DNA from: Flavobacteriales bacterium
GTDB lineage: Bacteria; Bacteroidota; Bacteroidia; Flavobacteriales_F; PHOS-HE28
Reading direction: 5' to 3'
Assembly: GCA_025455765.1 (NCBI GenBank)
Contig: JALOLX010000027.1
Location: forward strand, 1 to 15,676
Length of the DNA stretch: 15,676 bases
Shown here: positions 1-5,853 of the stretch, in pieces
How the letters are laid out: each line of letters opens with the position of its first letter
Numbering within the stretch: the stretch's first letter is position 1
The notes under the pieces: model-generated
What the model was told of the DNA's origin: nothing
Seen by the model: the letters and a program-made list of their open reading frames with translations, nothing else
The model's database searches: none
Position numbers and translations under genes: made by a program

Positions 1-1
1 G

Positions 2-184
2 AACGTGACCCGTGGTTCCATCCGTGATCCCTACATGGAGGGCAACGAGGACTATGCCTATGGTTATGCCCGGGTGGGGCGCACCAAGCGTGTGGTGCGC
101 GGCCTGCTGTCCACCTTCGCGGGTATTGGTACCGGTCTGCTGGTGCGGCAGTTCATCATCAACCCGAACCTGGAAGGCTATTGA
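2..184 (+). CDS. C-terminal fragment of an unrecognised protein (5' end outside window)
   Basis: An open frame runs from the window edge to a TGA at 182-184, giving the last 60 residues of a protein whose start lies upstream. The visible part has a charged, Tyr-rich stretch (GNEDYAYGYARVGR), then a hydrophobic Gly-rich segment (LLSTFAGIGTGLLVRQFII) and ends in NPNLEGY. The hydrophobic segment could be one membrane helix or a barrel strand, and this piece is too short to tell. The stop lies 17 bases before the likely ATG of the next gene on the same strand, so the two may be cotranscribed. I do not recognise the family. Confidence 0.5.
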   Translation, partial: NVTRGSIRDPYMEGNEDYAYGYARVGRTKRVVRGLLSTFAGIGTGLLVRQFIINPNLEGY

Positions 185-201
185 GCGGAAGGCGCTCGGT
201 G

Positions 202-1041
202 ATGGAAGGTCTTTGGCGTGCCTGGCGCGTACAACGGTACGGGCTCCTTGCTCTCGGCGCTGGCGCGCAGACATGGTGGGTCATGCAGCACGTGGAGGCT
301 GGGCTTGCGTTGCGGATGGCGACGGCGATCATGCTCGGGACGTGGGCGGCTTATCAGTTGATGCACGCGTTGCTGGCGGTGCCAGATGCAGTTCAGGGGA
401 TCGAACGGCGTGATGCCATCGCCGTTGCAGTGATGTTGGGCCTGGGTGCTGCGCTGCTCCTGCAGCCCTGGTGGCGACTGCTGCTTGCACTGTTGCCTTG
501 GGCCGTACTGCCATTGCTGGCGTATGCACTGCCTTCGCGTCAGGGGCGGGGAGGGCTGCGGTCCGTGCCGGGATTGAAGGTGCTGGTGATCCTCTGGTGT
601 TGGATCATCGCGGTGCTTGTGCTGCCTGTGCAATTGGTGGCACCCGAACGGCTTCCTCTACTGCTGGCAGCGTGGCTACCTGTGCAGCTGCCATTGTTCG
701 CCGGGGTGGCCCTGCTCTCCGACCTGCGCGATCGCACTACCGACCCGCTGACCATGCGCACCTGGCCGCAACTCTTGGGCGAGGGATGGACCCGCGCCTT
801 GGTGATACTGCTCTTCCTCTACACGGGTGCCGTTGTCCTGATGCGGGGCTACTTCAGCTACGATGCGGTCGTGGACGGCCGCATACCCGGGCCGGAATTT
901 GCAGTGGCGATGTGCTGTGGTTGGGCAGTGGTGCTTGCAGCTATGGCGCGCAGCACACGCCCGGCGTGGTTCTTTGGACTCCTGGTGGATGGGCTCTTGC
1001 TGTTGTTGCCGGTGGCCTATGCGTTGGCGTTGCTATGGTGA
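202..1041 (+). CDS. UbiA-like polytopic membrane protein (prenyltransferase superfamily, function uncertain)
   Basis: This 279-residue protein is almost entirely hydrophobic, with about eight or nine predicted membrane helices separated by short charged loops. Around residues 173-190 it carries SDLRDRTTDPLTMRTWPQLLG, which resembles the second Asp-rich loop of UbiA-type prenyltransferases as seen in Bacteroidota homologues (DIRD...KT.PQ.LG). The first substrate-binding loop, expected near residues 43-60 as an N/DxxxD motif, is not clear; only VPDAVQGIERRD lies nearby. It may therefore be a diverged or non-catalytic relative. I chose ATG 202, which has a GGAAGG nine bases upstream; an in-frame TTG at 181 overlapping the previous stop is the alternative. 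It ends 52 bases before kynureninase and shares its strand. Confidence 0.6.
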   Translation: MEGLWRAWRVQRYGLLALGAGAQTWWVMQHVEAGLALRMATAIMLGTWAAYQLMHALLAVPDAVQGIERRDAIAVAVMLGLGAALLLQPWWRLLLALLPWAVLPLLAYALPSRQGRGGLRSVPGLKVLVILWCWIIAVLVLPVQLVAPERLPLLLAAWLPVQLPLFAGVALLSDLRDRTTDPLTMRTWPQLLGEGWTRALVILLFLYTGAVVLMRGYFSYDAVVDGRIPGPEFAVAMCCGWAVVLAAMARSTRPAWFFGLLVDGLLLLLPVAYALALLW

Positions 1042-1076
1042 AGGACGTTCGTCAGTGCGAGGATCCTGCTGTCCGC

Positions 1077-1084
1077 TACTTTTG
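1077..1084 (+). promoter_or_regulatory. possible -7 box (TACTTTTG) before kynU
   Basis: TACTTTTG matches the Bacteroidota -7 consensus TAnnTTTG exactly and ends nine bases before the kynU ATG. No TTG is seen at the expected -33 spacing, and initiation here would leave almost no leader, so this is only a candidate. Confidence 0.25.
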
Positions 1085-1093
1085 GCGGAGCCC

Positions 1094-2518
1094 ATGAGCA
1101 CCTTCGAGAACAGCCTTGCATTCGCGCAAGCCCGCGATACCGCCGATCCCCTGCGCGCCTTCCGCACAGAATTCCATTTCCCGCAGCACGACGGGCGGGA
1201 TGTGCTGTACTTCACCGGCAATTCCCTCGGCCTGCAACCCAAGGCTGCAGCCGATGCGCTGAAGCAGGAACTGGATGATTGGGCCCGCTTAGGGGTGGAA
1301 GGGCATTTCCAGGCCAAGCATCCGTGGTACAGCTATCACGAGGAGCTCACGCCTTCGCTCGCCCGGCTGGTGGGCGCACTTCCGGAAGAGGTGGTGGCCA
1401 TGAACCAGCTCACCAGCAACCTGCACTTCCTGATGGTGAGCTTCTATCGGCCCAGCGGAAAGCCCTTCGACTCCCCTTCGACTCCGCTCAGGGCAGGCGC
1501 TCAGGGCAGGCGGAAGAAGATCCTCACCGAGCAACGGCCCTTCCCCAGCGACACCTATGCCTTCGCATCGCAGGTCGCCTTCCACGGCGGTGATCCGGCG
1601 ACGGACCTGATCGAAGTGCAGCCACGCGCCGGTGAGCACACCCTACGGACGGAGGACATCATCGCCACGATCAACGCACTGGGCGAGGAGCTCGCGCTGG
1701 TCTGTTTCGGCGGCGTGAACTTCTACACGGGACAGGCCTTCGATATGGCCGCGATTACCCAGGCTGCGCACGCCGTGGGGGCCACCGCTGGTTTCGATCT
1801 GGCCCACGCCGCGGGCAACCTGCACCTGCACTTGCACGACTGGAACGTGGACTTCGCCTGCTGGTGCAGCTACAAGTACCTCAACAGCGGTCCCGGCAGT
1901 GTGGCGGGGGCCTTCGTCCATCAGCGGCACCTTCAGCCTCCGCAGGGTCTCCCGACGAAGGAGGGGACCCTGCGCTCTGCAACGATCACCGCAGGGTCCC
2001 TTTCAGGAGACCCTACGGAGGTCTACCTCGGGAACGGCCTACCCCTCTTCGCCGGTTGGTGGGGACACGATAAGAGCGAGCGCTTCAAGATGGAGCGCAC
2101 CTTCAAGCCCATGCCCACGGCGGAAGCCTGGCAGGTGAGCAATGCGCCGGTGTTCAGCATGGCCGTACATCGCGTGGCGCTGGAGCTCTTCGACCGGGCG
2201 GGCATCGCCAACCTGCGCGCCAAGAGCGAACAATTGACCGGTTACCTCGCTTTCATCATCGCCGAGGTCGCACAGCGCACCGGCACACAGCTCGAAGTGA
2301 TCACCCCCACCGATCCGATGCAACGCGGTTGCCAGCTCAGCATTCTGGCGCACGGCCACGGCAAGGCCCTGTTCAACCGCATCACCGATCGGGGTGTGGT
2401 GGCCGACTGGCGCGAGCCCAATGTGATCCGCATGGCGCCGGTGCCGATGTACAATTCGTTCGAGGACGTGTGGCGCTTCGGACAGATCTTGAACGAATGC
2501 CTCGTCGGTGTGCACTGA
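1094..2518 (+). CDS. kynU: Kynureninase (with two in-frame repeat insertions)
   Basis: This PLP-dependent enzyme hydrolyses kynurenine or 3-hydroxykynurenine to anthranilate or 3-hydroxyanthranilate plus alanine. Family landmarks are plain: YFTGNSLGLQP near residue 36, the helix-rich N-terminal half, DLAHAAGNLHLHLHDW around 236, and the Schiff-base lysine in CWCSYKYLNSGPGS (about residue 261), then LFAGWWGHDKSERFKM. The frame is open further upstream, but homology begins at ATG 1094. The protein is 474 residues while the family is usually about 420-430. The excess lies in two foreign-looking stretches, about residues 124-140 (FDSPSTPLRAGAQGRR) and 282-310 (LPTKEGTLRSATITAGSLSG). Both are encoded by palindromic repeats and both keep the frame. 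Each falls at a surface-loop position between conserved blocks, so activity may be retained. The kynurenine monooxygenase gene follows after 58 bases. Confidence 0.95.
   Translation: MSTFENSLAFAQARDTADPLRAFRTEFHFPQHDGRDVLYFTGNSLGLQPKAAADALKQELDDWARLGVEGHFQAKHPWYSYHEELTPSLARLVGALPEEVVAMNQLTSNLHFLMVSFYRPSGKPFDSPSTPLRAGAQGRRKKILTEQRPFPSDTYAFASQVAFHGGDPATDLIEVQPRAGEHTLRTEDIIATINALGEELALVCFGGVNFYTGQAFDMAAITQAAHAVGATAGFDLAHAAGNLHLHLHDWNVDFACWCSYKYLNSGPGSVAGAFVHQRHLQPPQGLPTKEGTLRSATITAGSLSGDPTEVYLGNGLPLFAGWWGHDKSERFKMERTFKPMPTAEAWQVSNAPVFSMAVHRVALELFDRAGIANLRAKSEQLTGYLAFIIAEVAQRTGTQLEVITPTDPMQRGCQLSILAHGHGKALFNRITDRGVVADWREPNVIRMAPVPMYNSFEDVWRFGQILNECLVGVH
1463..1510 (+). repeat. Nested small repeat (AABB) inside kynU
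   Basis: CCCTTCGACTC occurs twice in tandem (1463-1473, 1474-1484) and is followed by CGCTCAGGGCAGG twice in tandem (1485-1497, 1498-1510). A single A+B unit of 24 bp resembles the widespread bacterial dispersed repeat whose reverse-strand reading gives PERSRRG. The AABB order is what one copy inserted between the halves of another would produce. It adds about 16 residues to kynureninase without breaking the frame. Confidence 0.7.
1937..2021 (+). repeat. 85-bp nested palindromic (REP-like) element inside kynU
   Basis: The outer arms are CCTCCGCAGGGTCTCC (1937-1952) and GGAGACCCTACGGAGG (2006-2021), complementary at 15 of 16 positions. Inside them GGGACCCTGCG (1964-1974) and CGCAGGGTCCC (1990-2000) pair perfectly around a 15-base loop. 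The left part (1942-1973) is nearly identical to the repeats at 5124 and 5452. It is read through in frame and accounts for most of the second extra segment of kynureninase. Confidence 0.75.
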
Positions 2519-2523
2519 TCCTG

Positions 2524-2560
2524 CTACAGGGCACCTGTAGCGTCGATCCAATGGGTCGAC
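2524..2560 (+). repeat. Two small hairpins between kynU and kmo
   Basis: The 58-base gap holds CTACAGG-GCA-CCTGTAG (2524-2540), a perfect 7-bp stem, and then GTCGATCC-AAT-GGGTCGAC (2542-2560), an 8-bp stem with one mismatch. No T-run follows either. They could be a weak attenuating or RNA-stabilising structure, or remnants of a small palindromic repeat. Confidence 0.5.
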
Positions 2561-2576
2561 CGAACACTTGTTTACC

Positions 2577-3920
2577 ATGAAACAGATCACCATTGTCGGC
2601 GGAGGCCTTGTCGGAAGTCTGTTGGCCGTGTTCCTGGCCAAGCGCGGGCACACCATCCATGTGTATGAACGTCGGCCTGATCCACGTCGGTCCAATGCGT
2701 ACGCCGGCCGTAGCATCAACCTGGTGGTGAGCCACCGCGGCTGGACGGCTTTGAAGGCTGCCGGCGTACACGAGGCGGTGGAACGCATCGTGGTCCCCGT
2801 TTACGCTCGCATGACCCACGACCGCGAGGGCAACACCACCCGCCTTCCGTACAGCATCGACGAGCGTCCGATCCACAGTGTATCGCGCGGCGAACTGAAC
2901 AAGGTGATGCTCTCCGAAGCGGAGAAGTTCCCCAACGTGACCTTGCACTTCGGTCAGCGCTGTGCCGAGGTGGACCTGGACAAGGCCACCTGTTGGTTCG
3001 AGACCGATGGCGGTGAGCGCACGGAGGTGAAGGCCGATGTGGTCTTCGGCAGCGATGGTGCGCCCAGTGCGGTGCGCCAGGCCATGATGAAGGGCCGCTT
3101 CAACTTCAGCCAGAGCTTCATCGAGCACGACTACAAGGAGATCGCCTTTCCGCCCAACCCCGATGGTACGCCGCAGATGGACCCGCACAGCCTGCACATC
3201 TGGGCGCGGCGCTACTTCATGATGATGGGCCTGGCCAACCAGGACGGTGGGTTCACCGGGACGCTCTTCATGCCGCACGAGGGCGAGTTCTCGTTCGCCA
3301 ACATCAAGGATGAGCAGGATCTGATGCGCTTCTTCGAGGCCCACTTCAAGGACGCCATCCCCATGCTGCCCGACCTGGCCGAGCAGTACTTCCGCAACCC
3401 CCAGAGCAACCTGGCCATCATCCGCTGCGGGCCTTGGTTCCACCGCGACAAGGTGGCGCTGATCGGTGATGCGGCCCACGCCATCGTGCCCTTCTACGGC
3501 GAGGGCATGAACGCGGGCTACGAGGATTGCAAGGTGCTGAACGACCTGCTCAACGCACATGGCGACGACAACTGGGCCACTGTACTGCCCGCCTACCATG
3601 CTGCGCGCAAGCCCAACGGGGACGCCATCGCCGACCTCAGCCTGCGCAACTTCGTGGAGATGCGCGACCTGGTGGCCGACCCGCGCTTCATCCTGCGCAA
3701 GAAGATCGAAGGCCGCCTGCAGGCGAAGCACCCGGACAAGTGGCTGCCCCTTTACAGCCAGGTGAAGTTCAGCGACATCGGCTACAAGGCCGCGTGGGAC
3801 GAGGGCTTACGCCACGACCGGATCATGGAAGAGGTGCTGGCCATGCCGGGGATCGAAGAGCGGTGGGAGAGTGAGGAGGTGGAGCGGAAGGCGTTGGGGT
3901 TGTTGGACATTTATTGCTGA
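2577..3920 (+). CDS. kmo: Kynurenine 3-monooxygenase
   Basis: This FAD-dependent, NADPH-using hydroxylase turns L-kynurenine into 3-hydroxykynurenine, the substrate of the kynureninase encoded just upstream. The N-terminus has the dinucleotide fold IVGGGLVGSLLAVFLAKRG (residues 6-24) ending in YERR. The family signature GRSINLVVSHRG follows near residue 43. The second FAD motif, LIGDAAHAIVPFYGEGMNAGYED, is at about 293-315. The last part, SLRNFVEMRDLVADPRF..RKKIEGRL, is the typical KMO C-terminal helical region. At 447 residues it has normal family length. ATG 2577 is chosen because the GGG-rich FAD motif begins right after it; the TTG at 2568 adds only three residues. The gene continues the kynU operon. 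The next gene begins three bases after its stop but differs in composition. Confidence 0.95.
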   Translation: MKQITIVGGGLVGSLLAVFLAKRGHTIHVYERRPDPRRSNAYAGRSINLVVSHRGWTALKAAGVHEAVERIVVPVYARMTHDREGNTTRLPYSIDERPIHSVSRGELNKVMLSEAEKFPNVTLHFGQRCAEVDLDKATCWFETDGGERTEVKADVVFGSDGAPSAVRQAMMKGRFNFSQSFIEHDYKEIAFPPNPDGTPQMDPHSLHIWARRYFMMMGLANQDGGFTGTLFMPHEGEFSFANIKDEQDLMRFFEAHFKDAIPMLPDLAEQYFRNPQSNLAIIRCGPWFHRDKVALIGDAAHAIVPFYGEGMNAGYEDCKVLNDLLNAHGDDNWATVLPAYHAARKPNGDAIADLSLRNFVEMRDLVADPRFILRKKIEGRLQAKHPDKWLPLYSQVKFSDIGYKAAWDEGLRHDRIMEEVLAMPGIEERWESEEVERKALGLLDIYC

Positions 3921-3923
3921 TGC

Positions 3924-4685
3924 ATGCGACTATTGGGCGCATTAGCGGTATGTCTCTTGTGCGCCTGTTCACCGCATATCCGTATGCTGTCTTCATACGA
4001 GGATGCTGACGGACATCGACTTTACTTTTTCGAGGATTCGCTATTCATTGCCTACGTTGGGAACAATGCAGAGATGTTCTATCGACGGCCCCAACTTTCG
4101 TTTGGCCGATACCGTGCCATGGACGACCTGGTCATACTTGAGTCCTTTGGCTTGGGGAAGCTCTCATTCAAGGTAATGAAGGATTCGATATGCAACAAAG
4201 GCATTTGCCTGCGTTTCATCGATCGGAATGGATATGCCTTATACATGGATCATGTGGAGGTGATGGGTCCTATGGATTCAGCCGCTCTTTGGTCAGACTT
4301 ATACAACATGTATTATGCAGAGCAGTGGGCTCCAGAATTTAGAGTTGTCGATACTTGGGGACGCTTTGAAATGGAGCCTATCGTTCTCCCGGATAGTGCC
4401 TGCCATTCCTACAGGATCATGCTTCCCCTCCGCTTCTTCGAATTGGATGATCGGATGATCCTCGAAGCTTATCAGTTGCGCCGACAAGGCATGGAGTTGG
4501 TGCCCGTAAGGTCGTATCCTCTTCAACGCGCGCATGACCCCATGTTTTCAATGTTCACTCCTGAACCGATCGATCGTGCCGAACGAAAGCGCTTGGAGCG
4601 AAGAGCATGGAACCTGAAAGCATTTGGCCACCCGGACTGGAGCACTGCAACTGGCCGGAGTATTGGCGAAAACGAACACCAATGA
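3924..4685 (+). CDS. Putative lipoprotein of unknown function
   Basis: The 253-residue product starts with a lipoprotein signal, MRLLGALAVCLLCACSPH, with the lipobox Cys at about residue 15 (or 13), so it should be anchored in a membrane on the periplasmic side. The mature part has many aromatic and acidic residues (SYEDADGHRLYFFEDSLF, DLYNMYYAEQW) and a basic C-terminal stretch (RAERKRLERRAWNLK). I see no catalytic motif and do not recognise the family. Its codons use many more A/T third bases than kmo next door, which suggests separate ancestry although it begins only three bases after the kmo stop. Its TGA overlaps the ATG of the antitoxin remnant at 4682. Confidence 0.7.
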   Translation: MRLLGALAVCLLCACSPHIRMLSSYEDADGHRLYFFEDSLFIAYVGNNAEMFYRRPQLSFGRYRAMDDLVILESFGLGKLSFKVMKDSICNKGICLRFIDRNGYALYMDHVEVMGPMDSAALWSDLYNMYYAEQWAPEFRVVDTWGRFEMEPIVLPDSACHSYRIMLPLRFFELDDRMILEAYQLRRQGMELVPVRSYPLQRAHDPMFSMFTPEPIDRAERKRLERRAWNLKAFGHPDWSTATGRSIGENEHQ

Positions 4686-4843
4686 CGACCGCCCTCCTGA
4701 AGACGAAGCTCAAGGCCTTGATCGACAAGGAAACCAATGTGTAGCAATTTGAGTTGGCGTATGCGCTACTGAACGAGGGGGACGATGGAGTAGAGGAGCC
4801 GGCAGGTCCCTATGCCTCCCTCCTCAACAAGGCACCACCGTAA
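4682..4843 (+). pseudogene. Antitoxin-like remnant interrupted by a TAG codon
   Basis: Reading from ATG 4682 gives MTTALLKTKLKALIDKETNV, then a TAG at 4742-4744, then in the same frame QFELAYALLNEGDDGVEEPAG and PYASLLNKAPP before a TAA at 4841-4843. The first half matches the start of the antitoxin gene at 5198 (MTTAALKKKIKALVDEK). The second half matches the region after the deletion in the antitoxin at 5572 (ELVLALLTEGSSEVAEP). It is therefore a third family member with one in-frame stop and a truncated C-terminus. No toxin gene follows; its end overlaps the Kazal-like gene on the other strand. Confidence 0.65.
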
Positions 4844-5033
4844 CCCCTTCCCGGCGCGCAATGCACTCATTGCAATAGCTACGGCCATCGCATCCACAGA
4901 CACCCGGGCAATCCATCGTACAGATGTCGTCCCGATGCTGCTTGCGCATCCGTTCATCCGGGCAGCCGCCCTCCTTGGTGCACCCCATCAGCAGTATGAT
5001 CAACGCAATGGGGATGATCTGTGCGTAGCGCAT
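4824..5033 (-). CDS. Small Kazal-like cysteine-rich lipoprotein
   Basis: The 69-residue product begins MRYAQIIPIALIILLMGCTKEG, a signal peptide with a lipobox (LLMGC, Cys about residue 18). The short mature part has seven or eight cysteines and ends CPGVCGCDGRSYCNECIARREG. This follows the core of Kazal-type protease-inhibitor domains (CP.VCGCDG.TY.N.C.A...G), which occur as tiny lipoproteins in many Bacteroidota. A role in inhibiting proteases is a family-based guess; the domain is minimal and could be only structural. It is monocistronic, on the opposite strand to its neighbours, and its last bases overlap the end of the antitoxin remnant. Confidence 0.75.
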   Translation of the reverse strand: MRYAQIIPIALIILLMGCTKEGGCPDERMRKQHRDDICTMDCPGVCGCDGRSYCNECIARREGVTVVPC

Positions 5034-5123
5034 GGATCGATGGTTTCGGGTTACTTCCGAAGGTAATGTACAGATGACGCCCGAACGGACGGATCGACAT
5101 GATCATTGCGTTTTCGAACCGAA

Positions 5124-5155
5124 GCAGGGTCTCTCGACGCAGGAGGGGACCCTGC
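5124..5155 (+). repeat. Small palindromic repeat (GCAGGGTC family), upstream of antitoxin
   Basis: GCAGGGTC (5124-5131) pairs perfectly with GACCCTGC (5148-5155) across a 16-base loop. The same element, two bases different, lies within kynU at 1942-1973, and a third copy is at 5452-5483. Confidence 0.75.
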
Positions 5156-5170
5156 CTTCACACCTGTTCC

Positions 5171-5178
5171 TATCTTTG
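5171..5178 (+). promoter_or_regulatory. -7 promoter box TATCTTTG of the antitoxin gene
   Basis: TATCTTTG is an exact match to TAnnTTTG and lies 19 bases before the ATG at 5198. A CTG, not TTG, occupies the likely -33 position (5152-5154). Confidence 0.5.
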
Positions 5179-5197
5179 AACAACAGCACTTCCTGCC

Positions 5198-5437
5198 ATG
5201 ACCACCGCCGCCCTCAAGAAGAAGATCAAGGCTCTTGTGGACGAGAAGCGTGATGCCAAAGCATTACGCCGGATACACGACCTCTTGAAAGACCCGGCCT
5301 TGGAGTGTGTTCATGAAGAGGTGTTGCGAGATCGTTTGGACAAGGCAGAGGACGACTTCGCGAACGGCCGCGTGATGAATGTGGATGAGGTCCGCAGTAC
5401 GTTGAAGGCTTCTTTGGAGAGGCATCGCATCGAGTAA
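5198..5437 (+). CDS. Orphan antitoxin-like protein
   Basis: This 79-residue, highly charged, helix-prone protein begins MTTAALKKKIKALVDEKRDAK and ends with RLDKAEDDFANGRVMNVDEV followed by RSTLKASLERHRIE. The last part resembles the C-terminal toxin-neutralising tail of RelB/ParD-like antitoxins common in Bacteroidota (AEEDIANGR..T.DEV). It is the only complete antitoxin copy in the patch. No toxin gene follows: the 88 bases after its stop are mostly the second copy of its own promoter region. It could be a solitary regulator, a remnant of a lost pair, or could neutralise the toxin at 5850 in trans. Family assignment rests on length, charge pattern and context only. Confidence 0.65.
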   Translation: MTTAALKKKIKALVDEKRDAKALRRIHDLLKDPALECVHEEVLRDRLDKAEDDFANGRVMNVDEVRSTLKASLERHRIE

Positions 5438-5451
5438 GCATTCGAACCAAA

Positions 5452-5483
5452 GCAGGGTCTCTCGACGCAGGAGGGGACCTTGC
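5452..5483 (+). repeat. Small palindromic repeat (GCAGGGTC family), third copy
   Basis: GCAGGGTC (5452-5459) faces GACCTTGC (5476-5483). One C-to-T change leaves a G-T pair in the stem and creates a TTG at 5480-5482. Confidence 0.65.
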
Positions 5484-5506
5484 CTCCACACCTGTTCCTA
5501 TCTTTG
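5480..5506 (+). promoter_or_regulatory. Promoter: TTG (5480-5482) and TATCTTTG (5499-5506)
   Basis: TATCTTTG matches the Bacteroidota -7 consensus exactly, with a TTG 16 bases upstream, slightly closer than the usual spacing. The TTG arises from a base change within the palindrome and is absent from the 5152 equivalent. It would drive the antitoxin/toxin pair beginning at 5526. Confidence 0.4.
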
Positions 5507-5525
5507 AACAACAGCACTTCCTGCC

Positions 5526-5853
5526 ATGACGACCGCCGCCCTCAAGAAAAAGACTTGAGCTGGTACTGGCATTGCTGACCGAAGGTTCGAGCGAGGTTGC
5601 TGAACCTGTCGTTCCGTACTCCTCGGTTGGAAAAGGGAAGGGAAGCATACGGGATACTACCGATCGGGGTGGGTTGAAGGATGCTGTAGCCGCATCGGAA
5701 CGTCAATTCGCAGAGGGAAAGGGTATTCCACTGGATCAGTTCGAAGTGGAGATGGACGCCATGCTGGACGAGATCTTCATGGATCATCCGAACAGAAGCT
5801 CCGTAGTTCCTACGCGTACACGCCCGTCGAGAACAAAGCGTAAGCACCCGTGA
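5526..5853 (+). pseudogene. Antitoxin with N-terminal deletion and frameshift (coding body 5572-5853)
   Basis: ATG 5526 encodes MTTAALKKKT and then meets a TGA at 5556-5558. The body continues in the +1 frame as LELVLALLTEGSSEVAEPVV, then a basic linker, then KDAVAASERQFAEGKGIPLD and an acidic tail ending in EVEMDAMLDEIF. Alignment with the related gene at 4682 shows a net loss of 38 bases after the ninth codon, which explains the frame change. A shortened product could start at TTG 5572 (93 residues) and would keep the C-terminal toxin-binding part but lose the N-terminus. Its TGA overlaps the GTG start of the toxin gene (GTGA), the classic antitoxin-toxin arrangement. Whether it still works is unknown; survival of an intact toxin next to it suggests some neutralisation remains. 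Confidence 0.65.

Larger units (their letters stand above)
5113..5225 (+). repeat. 113-bp direct repeat, copy 1 (promoter and start of antitoxin)
   Basis: This segment is repeated at 5441-5553 with only about five substitutions. It contains the GCAGGGTC/GACCCTGC palindrome, the TATCTTTG promoter box, the leader and the first nine codons of the antitoxin at 5198. Upstream, 5034-5112 shows no gene or clear signal. Confidence 0.85.
5441..5553 (+). repeat. 113-bp direct repeat, copy 2 (promoter and start of second antitoxin)
   Basis: This is a near-identical copy of 5113-5225, offset by 328 bases. It carries ATG 5526 and the codons for MTTAALKKK. Similarity stops at 5553, where the downstream gene shows a deletion relative to the related gene at 4682. 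Confidence 0.85.

Noticed and set aside
863..1093. Upstream open extension of the kynureninase frame
   Set aside because: It overlaps the UbiA-like gene in another frame and the translation there is Trp/Arg/Cys-rich shadow sequence; kynureninase homology begins at ATG 1094.
2382..3731. Long minus-strand open frame opposite kmo
   Set aside because: Its composition (Val/His/Leu/Gly-rich, no motif) is a mirror of the G+C-rich codons of kmo. The same applies to the minus-strand frames at 8221-10149, 6073-6855 and 10429-11319.
5547..5560. Programmed frameshift site in the second antitoxin (AAGAAAAAG before TGA)
   Set aside because: The A-run suggested slippage, but the needed shift is +1 and the related gene at 4682 shows that 38 bases are missing here, so a deletion explains the frame break better.
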